DNA of 50,034 bases, from NCBI GenBank assembly GCA_013288655.1, contig JABDBK010000012.1, forward strand, positions 1 through 50,034, in the 5' to 3' direction. The notes beneath the pieces were generated by a model, which was given only the letters and a program-made list of their open reading frames with translations, did not search any database and was not told the DNA's origin. Positions 7,806 to 15,400 of this stretch are shown here, in pieces; position 1 is the stretch's first letter; every line of letters begins with the position of its first letter. A program made the position numbers and the translations under genes. Source of the stretch: Gammaproteobacteria bacterium (lineage in GTDB: Bacteria > Pseudomonadota > Gammaproteobacteria > DSM-16500).

Positions 7806-8960
7806 ATGAAATGTCCTAACCCTGAAATACATGAAAAAGCACATAGTGAAACATTAACGGCAATCATACGTCAGGAAATCCAGAGATCTGGCGGCGGCAT
7901 TCCATTTGCTCGATTTATGGAATTGGCGCTGTATGCGCCTGGTTTTGGATATTATACGGCAGGCAAGCATAAATTCGGTGCGGGCGGTGATTTTTTGACC
8001 GCGCCAGAAATCTCCCCTTTATTTGCGAAGAGTATTGCTCGTCAATGCCAACACATTGCAGATCAGCTTTCCTATTACGATATATTGGAATTTGGTGCGG
8101 GAAGCGGCGTTTTTGCAAAAGATATATTGCTAGCGCTGGATGAAATGGGAGCTTTGCCCGAGCATTATTTTATTCTTGAAGTAAGTGGTGATTTGCGCGA
8201 AAGACAAAAGTGTTTATTGCAATCAACATGTCCGCAATTTTTGTCACGTATTCAATGGCTGGATCATTTGCCAGAATCTCCTATTCAAGGTGTCATTTTT
8301 GCAAATGAAGTGATGGATGCATTGCCTGTGCATATGTTTGAAATAAAACATGATGAAGTTAAAGAACGTTTTGTCATATGGCAAAACGATCAATTTTGCT
8401 TTGAATCTCGAGAGCCTGTTACACCCGGATTAAAGACGCAATGCGAAGCGTATCACTTACCTAACGGCTATCAATCGGAAATTCATATATTTTTATCGGC
8501 GTGGATACATAGCGTTGCAGATGTATTGAAAAAAGGTGTGATTTTATTATTCGATTATGGCTATGGCAGATCAGAGTATTATCATCCCGATCGCAGCATG
8601 GGAACCTTGATGTGCTATGATCAGCATAGAAAACATGATAATCCATTGATAAATATCGGTTTACAAGATATCACAGCGCATGTCGATTTTACGACAGTGA
8701 TTGAAAGTGCAGATGCATCAGGCTGCAAGCTTGCAGGCTTTACGACGCAAGCGGCTTTTTTAACAGCATGCGGATTGTTGGAGATCGCTGAAAAACACAT
8801 GCATTTATCGGCAAAAGAAAAATTTCAGCAAGGACAAGCCATAAAAAAATTGCTTTTCCCATCAGAAATGGGCGAACTCATTAAAGTGATGGCATTGTCT
8901 AAAGCATGGGATGTTCCATTGATGGGGTTTTCGTTGTTGGATAGACGGCGGGATTTATAA
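7806..8960 (+). CDS. SAM-dependent methyltransferase, MidA/NDUFAF7 family (DUF185), 384 aa
   Basis: The family includes mitochondrial NDUFAF7, which methylates an arginine of a complex I subunit; bacterial roles are less clear. Family hallmarks are YAPGFGYYTAGKHKFGAGGDF near the N-terminus, the SAM-binding EFGAGSG, and FANEVMDALPVH in the middle. I start at the ATG at 7806; the longer frame from a TTG at 7761 would overlap the divergent SDR start codon. It runs divergently from the SDR. Length is normal. Confidence 0.85.
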   Translation: MKCPNPEIHEKAHSETLTAIIRQEIQRSGGGIPFARFMELALYAPGFGYYTAGKHKFGAGGDFLTAPEISPLFAKSIARQCQHIADQLSYYDILEFGAGSGVFAKDILLALDEMGALPEHYFILEVSGDLRERQKCLLQSTCPQFLSRIQWLDHLPESPIQGVIFANEVMDALPVHMFEIKHDEVKERFVIWQNDQFCFESREPVTPGLKTQCEAYHLPNGYQSEIHIFLSAWIHSVADVLKKGVILLFDYGYGRSEYYHPDRSMGTLMCYDQHRKHDNPLINIGLQDITAHVDFTTVIESADASGCKLAGFTTQAAFLTACGLLEIAEKHMHLSAKEKFQQGQAIKKLLFPSEMGELIKVMALSKAWDVPLMGFSLLDRRRDL

Positions 8961-9287
8961 AAAATCGCTTTAACCCAGGAAAAAGTGGTAAATCACTAAC
9001 AGGAGTTATCAGTAAGTTAAAAAATGAGGGGATCCTTGAGGAAAAACACAGTAAAAGTACGGTATTTTCAACATCATGTGCGGTCAATCGGAAAGCGAAT
9101 TGAAACATATTTTTTACGTTAATGACGTATGTCTATGTTTTTTGTAACAGTGTTTCTTAAGTGATAAAAGCGTGATAATTCCATAAAGGGCCAAAAATTG
9201 CAGCTGAAGAATAACAAATTTTATATCGTTATTTCAATGAGTTATTGATTAATTTAAAAATGAGAGGACAATTGAGGTAATATATGA
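8961..9287. other. non-coding gap with two diverged copies of a 39-bp repeat
   Basis: About 330 bases lie between the MidA-family gene and the first luxR gene. I see no convincing gene. The gap contains two related 39-nt blocks (9003-9041 and 9239-9277) that match at 29 of 39 positions, each followed by a degenerate form of the island's dyad. One frame over the first block can be read as a short winged-helix-like peptide, but it has no good start. The gap is probably a remnant left by gene loss. Confidence 0.5.
9003..9065 (+). repeat. degenerate copy of the island regulatory element, copy A
   Basis: TTGAG at 9036-9040 is followed after exactly 5 bp by ACACAGT-N6-ACGGTAT (9046-9065). The right half-site is perfect and the left matches 5 of 7. 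The 39 bases ending just after TTGAG resemble those of copy B at 9239. No -10 is visible at the expected distance and no gene follows on this strand, so this looks like a relic of a regulated promoter. Confidence 0.5.
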
Positions 9288-9301
9288 TTATTTTATCAGT
9301 T
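9239..9301 (+). repeat. degenerate copy of the island regulatory element, copy B
   Basis: TTGAG at 9272-9276 is followed after 5 bp by ATATGAT-N6-ATCAGTT (9282-9301). The spacing equals that of the other copies but both arms are changed. The A/T-rich sequence just upstream of the dyad (TTGAGGTAATATAT) is close to that at 17897. It runs into the 3' end of the luxR gene, which is on the other strand. It is probably a non-functional relic. Confidence 0.42.
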
Positions 9302-10046
9302 TAGATAATTTTATAATTAATTCTGATTTTTTTTTGCAATTCAGTTTTGTCTTGATGATGTCAAGATAATATTCGACTGTACGAGCAGAAAGTTTAAGGC
9401 TCACACCAATTTCTTTGGCAGTTTTGCCTTTGAGCAATAATACACAACATTCAAACTGCCTCAGCGTCAAAGAATAATCATTGGATGATTTTGTGTTTCG
9501 TAATATTGGATCTTCTATATTTTGCAGAACTCTTTTAATGCCAACTAATTCATTAAATGGTAAAATGATTTTTTGTTTTTCAGCTTGTTTAATAATAGAT
9601 GAAGCTTTTTCTCGAAAAAATTCTTTGAATGATTTGAGTAAATCCATTTTGGAAAGATAAACATTTATAATACGATCATTTCTTGAGTTCGTCGCAAATG
9701 TAAATGTTTCACAATAATTTTCATTTGATTCAAACAGCCAAATTCCATGATCAATACCAAACGCTCTATCACAATCATCTAATATTTTTTGATTAGGAGT
9801 CGTTGACCAAAGTAAGACTTGGTCTTTATACATGTCTGGTTTATATTCTGTATTGCTACATAAATAATATTTTTGTTTTAAATAAATATCGAGACTGTGA
9901 TATCGATCGTCTAAATATATACGTGACCCATCATGATATTTTCGTGAAAAACTAAAAGCAGTAATTCCAAGCTTGTTAAGAGGTTTAACAATTTCCATAA
10001 CATCTGGTATAGCTGAATAGAAAATATGAGAATCTGGTAAATGCAT
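9288..10046 (-). CDS. LuxR-type transcriptional regulator, paralog 1, 252 aa
   Basis: The C-terminal 55 or so residues form a LuxR/FixJ helix-turn-helix: LTLRQFECCVLLLKGKTAKE, then LSARTVEYYLDIIKTKLNC. The N-terminal 190 residues are shared with the second regulator at 17113 and presumably sense a ligand. The Asp-Pro of AHL-binding LuxR domains is not visible, so this looks like a LuxR solo with another signal or none. I choose the ATG at 10046, because the paralog begins at the same alignment position; a GTG two codons earlier is less likely. A TTGCAA/TATAAT promoter lies upstream. Confidence 0.85.
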   Translation of the reverse strand: MHLPDSHIFYSAIPDVMEIVKPLNKLGITAFSFSRKYHDGSRIYLDDRYHSLDIYLKQKYYLCSNTEYKPDMYKDQVLLWSTTPNQKILDDCDRAFGIDHGIWLFESNENYCETFTFATNSRNDRIINVYLSKMDLLKSFKEFFREKASSIIKQAEKQKIILPFNELVGIKRVLQNIEDPILRNTKSSNDYSLTLRQFECCVLLLKGKTAKEIGVSLKLSARTVEYYLDIIKTKLNCKKKSELIIKLSKLIK

Positions 10047-10091
10047 CGGCACTGTTGCTTATGAATTGTCTTACAAGTTAATTTTTGTAAA

Positions 10092-10121
10092 ATTATACTA
10101 TAAAAAAATACAGGATTGCAA
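10092..10121 (-). promoter_or_regulatory. sigma70-type promoter of luxR paralog 1
   Basis: Reading leftward, TTGCAA (10116-10121), an 18-bp spacer and TATAAT (10092-10097) lie about 45 bp before the ATG at 10046. No copy of the ATACCGT dyad is present, so this regulator gene does not appear to be under the same operator as the effector-like genes. Confidence 0.55.
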
Positions 10122-10154
10122 CTCAATGATCCCACTCTGTCCTAACTAGATAAA

Positions 10155-10189
10155 AATGTCCCCTTAAAAACTGAATAGAAATGTCCCCT
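10155..10189. mobile_element. insertion-sequence end remnant with repeated AAATGTCCCC
   Basis: Two copies of AAATGTCCCC stand 25 bp apart (10155-10164 and 10180-10189). Short repeats of this kind occur at the ends of some insertion sequences, IS21-like ones among them. A similar ATGTCCCC appears near 37446. No transposase remains. The remnant lies just beyond the broken end of the ankyrin pseudogene, suggesting that an insertion or deletion truncated it. The family assignment is tentative. Confidence 0.35.
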
Positions 10190-10227
10190 ATAATATTTTT
10201 ACCAATCAATGACTTACAGGGAGAAAG

Positions 10228-10725
10228 TCAGCCTGCCCATCTTTCCGTCTCAGCGGTCTCCCATCCATCAGGGAACTGCTCACGGTATTGCGTATTGGCT
10301 GCATCATTATTACCTGTCAACTCGAATAATTTATTTTTGATCAGGGTCGCCATCTGCGTATCTTCCACCGCGAGGGCCGTTCGATAAGCTGTTGCATTAT
10401 TAGATCTTTGACCTGAGAGCGCTGTTACATAGTCATTTTAGTCTAATTTTTCTAACAATAATGAAGGGTCTCTTTCTAAGATCGCTTTCACGATATCGGG
10501 TTTCCCATTCACAATAGCTGTTAACAACTCCTTTAATCGTGCATCTTTTTGTGTTTTGATCGAGTTAAATAAGGTGGATACCAATGGCACCGACCCATGA
10601 CCAGTGACATGATCAAAATCATCATATACTAGCATGGTATTCATCACATCAACGGGGATTGCTGTCTCCTCAGTTCCCTTGGCGTTTTTTAAATCAATAT
10701 TCAATGGCTTTCGTGAACTTGTCAT
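10228..10725 (-). pseudogene. ankyrin-type Dot/Icm-effector-like gene interrupted by an in-frame stop
   Basis: From the ATG at 10725 (AGAGGA 6 nt upstream) the frame runs 95 codons to a TAA at 10438-10440. It then continues in the same frame for 69 more codons to a TGA at 10228-10230. The second part includes DYVTALSGQRSNNATAYRTA and ends near EQFPDGWE. This combination (a dyad such as LLLEKLD before an xYSGR-like motif, then TALxLALxxxD and EQFPxGWE) recalls the C-terminal module of Legionella/Coxiella ankyrin effectors; I know this from the family, not from a search. One nonsense mutation separates the parts. The IS-like remnant follows directly. The first segment alone might still be translated. 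Confidence 0.65.
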
Positions 10726-10799
10726 TGTTGTTCCTCTTTTTCTTTTCATAGGAGCCAATTTTTACTACCCCAGACCGAACCTCAACTTAAGTTGCCAGC

Positions 10800-12194
10800 T
10801 TAGTGGGTAGGATGTTTCATTACATTAAAACCTGGATCAATTTCAAATTTAGATTTATCAGCATCTGTTTTTCTTTCTTTATGAACTGCTACAAAAAACC
10901 TATGTACGCAGTTAAAATTCGTAATGTAATTACCTATTGTTGAAATCAATTCTGATGGCATATGAACGTTTGGCAAAATAGCTTCTGCTATTGCCTGATC
11001 CACCTTATGATTTCTGATTACATGTTCGTAAATTTGATTAAAAGTATATAGTTCAAGGCTTCTCTCATCTAAAACTTTGCTAGCCGGGTTAATATGCCTA
11101 TTAATAAATGCTCGAAGTTTTGTATCAAAATCAGGTGTAAATCGATCATAATCAATATGGCGCATTGCTTGTAAAGCAATAGCTTCAGTAATTTTTGTCA
11201 GATAGTCTCCATCTATCATTCTCTCCCTTGTTTTTGTATGAAGTTGTGCATTACAAGCTGCTTGTACAAGGGTCAATCCACTCCAACTTTCACAACCTTC
11301 ATTAAGGTCTCTATGATTAAATAGTTTATTATGAAGCTCTACATTAGGATTTTGTAGTAATGTAAAAAAAGCATGACGAAAAAATTCTTCTTCATTTTTT
11401 CGGGTATCCTGTAGGGATTCAATAAAAAATTTCCAAATAACAATGCCGTTGTTTAGGTTGGGGTCGGCGCCTCTCGCTATAAAATCTTCAATTGGAAAAA
11501 TACGATGAACCTTAGGCCCGTAAAAGAAAAGAGGGCATACATCGAGACCTTTATAATTAATGCATTGGTTGATAACTCGTTGTTCAAATTCACCACCAAT
11601 CGCATGAATTCTATTTAGTAAGGGGGTAATAATTACTGCTATGTATCCAAAGACATAATCAGATTCATCATCAATATATAGATTTGTATCATCGAAAAGG
11701 TTACATAAAAAAGAAAGTCCTTCGGAAATTTTAAAGAACATGTCTAGCGGCACTAGATTAATTAAGGCTAACGTTACTCTTTCATTAAACTTACCATTGT
11801 ATGTATATGCAAGCACCGTTTTATCTTCAAATCCGGAATGAGGTTTCATACGTTGGTAAATATTCACATTGCCATCATTAATTAAAGATTCCATAATCCT
11901 AATAAAACGATCGCAATCTTCTTCAGATCGTCGTTCTAATTTAGAAAGTGGCTGTCTGCATTCTTCAAATAAATACCTCCATGGTGTTTTTCCTGACGCA
12001 CTTTTATGATCGGCTCCTTGCTCCCTATCAAATCTCTTGGTTTCAAAAAAATTCTGTGCTTCAACGGAAAGATCTTTTATTTTTTTATTACTAACTGAGC
12101 CTTTTGCTTTTTTCGTTAAGGGAGAAGTCTCTTCTTTGCTTTCGTCGGTCGATTTCCTGAAAGATTTAGATTTTTTATCTCTCTTTTCTTGCAT
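10800..12194 (-). CDS. effector-like protein with lysine-rich N-terminus, 464 aa
   Basis: I recognise no named family. The first 45 residues are strongly basic (PLTKKAKG, SNKKIKDLS) and could serve as a nuclear localisation signal in a host. The middle has one ankyrin-like turn (IARGADPNLNNG). Near the C-terminus MPSELISTIGNYI resembles the LP-x-E-L-x-x-x-I core seen in F-box-like and helical effector domains, but this is weak. The start is the ATG at 12194, 5 nt after GAGGTG; a TTG 12 nt earlier is worse. A TATAAT lies at 12259-12264 upstream. Its neighbours are an ankyrin pseudogene and the giant protein, so a host-directed role is a reasonable inference. Confidence 0.6.
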   Translation of the reverse strand: MQEKRDKKSKSFRKSTDESKEETSPLTKKAKGSVSNKKIKDLSVEAQNFFETKRFDREQGADHKSASGKTPWRYLFEECRQPLSKLERRSEEDCDRFIRIMESLINDGNVNIYQRMKPHSGFEDKTVLAYTYNGKFNERVTLALINLVPLDMFFKISEGLSFLCNLFDDTNLYIDDESDYVFGYIAVIITPLLNRIHAIGGEFEQRVINQCINYKGLDVCPLFFYGPKVHRIFPIEDFIARGADPNLNNGIVIWKFFIESLQDTRKNEEEFFRHAFFTLLQNPNVELHNKLFNHRDLNEGCESWSGLTLVQAACNAQLHTKTRERMIDGDYLTKITEAIALQAMRHIDYDRFTPDFDTKLRAFINRHINPASKVLDERSLELYTFNQIYEHVIRNHKVDQAIAEAILPNVHMPSELISTIGNYITNFNCVHRFFVAVHKERKTDADKSKFEIDPGFNVMKHPTH

Positions 12195-12239
12195 ATTGCA
12201 CCTCAAAAGGAGTTTGTTTCTTAACCACTTATTTTATTA

Positions 12240-12253
12240 GGTTCTGTCGCAAA
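12240..12253. mobile_element. solitary IS6-like terminal inverted repeat
   Basis: GGTTCTGTCGCAAA differs by one base from the GGTTCTGTTGCAAA end shared by several IS6-family elements. No transposase or opposite end is visible in the window. It lies between the divergent 464-aa and 1513-aa genes, and the -10 of the 464-aa gene begins within 6 bp of it, so it may be a scar of rearrangement at the island's edge. A chance match is possible. Confidence 0.35.
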
Positions 12254-12258
12254 TCGCC

Positions 12259-12264
12259 ATTATA
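12259..12264 (-). promoter_or_regulatory. -10 element for the 464-aa gene
   Basis: TATAAT on the minus strand lies about 65 bp before the ATG at 12194. I see no good -35 at 16-18 bp. The rest of the 12195-12469 interval holds the IS6-like end and the regulated promoter of the giant gene on the other strand. Confidence 0.35.
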
Positions 12265-12375
12265 TGCTCAAAATAATCTATACATTGATTTTATCTCTTT
12301 TGATTAGGCATTCCAAATAATGAAAGGGGCATAATAATTTCTTATTTAAAAAGCAGGAAGTATACTAAAAATGCA

Positions 12376-12434
12376 CTGAGAGTATATACCGTATTTTCAC
12401 GGTATTTACTAATAAAAAAGCATTTTGTTATAGT
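12376..12434 (+). promoter_or_regulatory. LuxR-box-like operator and promoter of the 1513-aa gene
   Basis: CTGAG (12376-12380) is followed after 5 bp by a perfect 20-bp dyad, ATACCGT-N6-ACGGTAT (12386-12405). A poor -35 (TTTACT, 12405-12410) touches the dyad, and TATAGT (12429-12434) can serve as -10. With a start near 12441 the dyad centre is at about -45, suiting an activator that contacts RNA polymerase at a weak -35. Dyad length and position match lux-box promoters. The two LuxR paralogs of the island are the natural candidates. Sequence facts are direct; function is inference. Confidence 0.65.
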
Positions 12435-12469
12435 TGCGTTTTTTTATTATGCAATTATAGGAGCTCTAA

Positions 12470-15400
12470 ATGGATCCAAAAAACGGTGAAGATGACAAAC
12501 AAATCGCTGAAACTGCAGACGGTATTTCACAAGCCGTTCGCATTGGAGAAATAAGCGCGCATGCAGTAAAAGAGCATGTCCCACAACGTATTAAAGCTGT
12601 TGGGAAAATTGCAGAAATTGTAAAAGAAACCGTAAATGATCCATCATCAAGCGGAAAAGGAGAAAAATTTTTCTGTGCTGCTGCTTCAGAAATAGTGAAA
12701 GGTATGATAGCAACACCTTGTACGACTGCTGCCGTGGTAGCAGGAGCTGCTGGTGGACCGATAGGAGCAGCAATGGCCGGTGCTACGGTAAGTGCTATTG
12801 TTATGGAATCAGCTAGACCCGTCGGTGAGCTTGTACAGACCACGTGTCATGCAGGCTTTGATTGGCTAAAAGGACCAGAAAAAGCTAGAGTATGTGTTAA
12901 GGATACTTTACTAGCAAAAAGTGACATCGGCTCCTCCATCTCTTCCATAGCGCATTCTGGACAATCTATTCAACAATTTTTAGCTCCTATCGCAAAATCA
13001 TTTCTTATACCAAACGACGTAAAGTCTCAAAACACACGCTCCATTACTCCATTACTTGCTGCTGCAATAGGCGTTAATCCGGATATCGCCATGGTTCACC
13101 ATTCTCGCAACACGCTTGCTTTAAAAACTGGAGAGCTCGCATATACCATAGCTGAAGTATCAACAGAAGCCGTCGATAAAAATATAGAAAACAGTACTTA
13201 TTTAAAGGACTGGATAACAGATGCCGCACGAAATTTTTTTAGAAATGTCAACATTCAGAAATTTGATGAAGAATTACAAAATTATACATCAACTCATCTT
13301 AAAAATATTTCTGAAGAAAAGCTGACAGTCGATGAAATATTCATATTTGGTAGAGCACTTCAAAAAGGATTTGAGGATGAATGGCAACATTTTGTAGACA
13401 GGAAAATTCCAAGAAAATCCAATACATCTATTTCTACAACGGATGTACTAGGCGATTTGAAAAGAATTAAAACTCAAATTGAGAAAGCTGATCTGCACAA
13501 ACAAATACGTGAATCCATATCTGCAGAAAATACGACAGACCAAGACACTGACAGATTACTGATAGACTTATTAACTGACATTGATATAAAAGGTTTTGAA
13601 CATGTTAATGAAATTAAAGCATTAAAAGCAAAATTAGATGCACATAAACAATCTTCTCATTCGACTCAGTTTGATATTTTACAGGCAGCGCAGAAATTAA
13701 ATACTGCTAAATCAAAAGTTGCAGAAGAAGAGAAAATAAAAGATGAATACATCAAAAATGCTCATCATTGCGTTGATATTGCAACAAACGTAGCTTATCT
13801 CTTAGGAAATAACACTCGTGCACAGCAAATTTCAGTCATTGGAAATGCATTAATCAATGTATCGTCCGTGATGGCCTCCATCGGTACGATGAATCCATTA
13901 GTAACAGCAAGTATATTGTCAGGAGCATGTGCGAGTATTAAGAGCCTGTTTAGCCGAAACAAAAGTAGCAATAGCAGTCAAATGATACTCGATGCTCTGA
14001 AAACACTAGGCGAGCAATTACAAACCATCCAAAGAGAAATGCATGAGCGCTTTGATCAAGTCATGGCTACACTGGATGACATGAACCGCAATATGGTGAG
14101 AGGCTTTCTTCATCTGGATTGGAAAGCTGATAATATTATAGAACAAATACAAGCATTACATGTTGAGCTCGATCATCTTGCTGAGCGTCAAGCAAATATT
14201 GGAGCAACAGTAGTTGCTCAAATGACAGACTTACAAAAGAGTATGGAGCATAAATTTCAGGAGCAAGAAAGTACAAAAATATTTACACTGGCAGAAAAGG
14301 CCAAACGTGATTGTAACTTTCAATCGAAGTATTCGGATTACGTTACTGAAGTTGAGGCACATGCCTTAGGACCCAATGTTGGCGCTAAACATGTACATAT
14401 AGTCGGTAATCCTGCTGCAACAAAAGAAAAAGATGTATCTTCTATCCTAAAACTGGTAACAGAGAATCATTTACAACATAGAAGCGACTATTGTGCACTC
14501 AATACCTTGTTAAGCTATCTCCAAAATATAAATATTAAAGGCGATTTTCACTATCAACCTCAAAATTTAGATCATCTTGTGGAGCACCTGATAAAAGACA
14601 ATCAGGATCTCGTTTCTACACCGACTTTAGGACTGGGCAGTATGCTCATTAATGAGCGTGATCTTAAAGTTACAAAAGAAACTCCAGTGACCTCACTTGC
14701 AAGAACAATAAATGAGTTAAAAAATATGGATGCCATCATACAACTCATTCCAATTCAAAGTAACGGAACATGGCATTTATTAGTAGTTGATACACAACGG
14801 GAAACTTTCCATTACTATGGAATAGCAGATCAATTAACACTAAATAGGCTTTTTACAACGCTTGAGACGATGAAAGAATATGAACATTGGCGAAAGCAAA
14901 CACATGCATCATGTTTTGAAACTGGATTAGGACCGCAAGCTACGGCTTTACTCGTTATCAAACAATGCAGTGAAATAGCAGAACAAAAAAAACCTGCTGA
15001 GGTAAGCTCAACGCTCACTCAAGCAGAAGCAGTTCAATTAAATAGAAAAAATATTGATATATTGCGTTCAGATAACCGCTATCCGCAAACTTATACCACC
15101 CCTTCCCATCCATTCGTATGGCAATATTTATCTGATGCATTCAGCTATCTCGTTACTAAACAATATCCTGATATTCAGACAGCTTCATTGTCTACTGATG
15201 AAATTGCACCATTTCAACGCTTTATTTATGAAGGCAATCATATACTAAGTCAATTACAACGATTAAGAAATGATGAATTTATTCGGGTCTTGATTGAAAA
15301 ATATGAAGAAGCAGCCAAAACTTTGTCTGAAGAACTTGACATTTCACGTACTCAATTTGAGGAGAAAATTTCACAAAGAATAATCTCGGAAAGCAAGCTT

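Noticed and set aside
8950-9105. Short peptide with winged-helix-like text (SLTGVISKLKNEGILEE)
   Set aside because: It lacks a good start and a ribosome-binding site, and overlaps a repeated DNA element that is not kept as coding in the other copies.
12466-12843. Minus-strand 125-aa ORF over the start of the giant gene
   Set aside because: It is antisense to a well-supported coding region with a good ribosome-binding site, and its sequence is low-complexity Ala/Ser/Pro.
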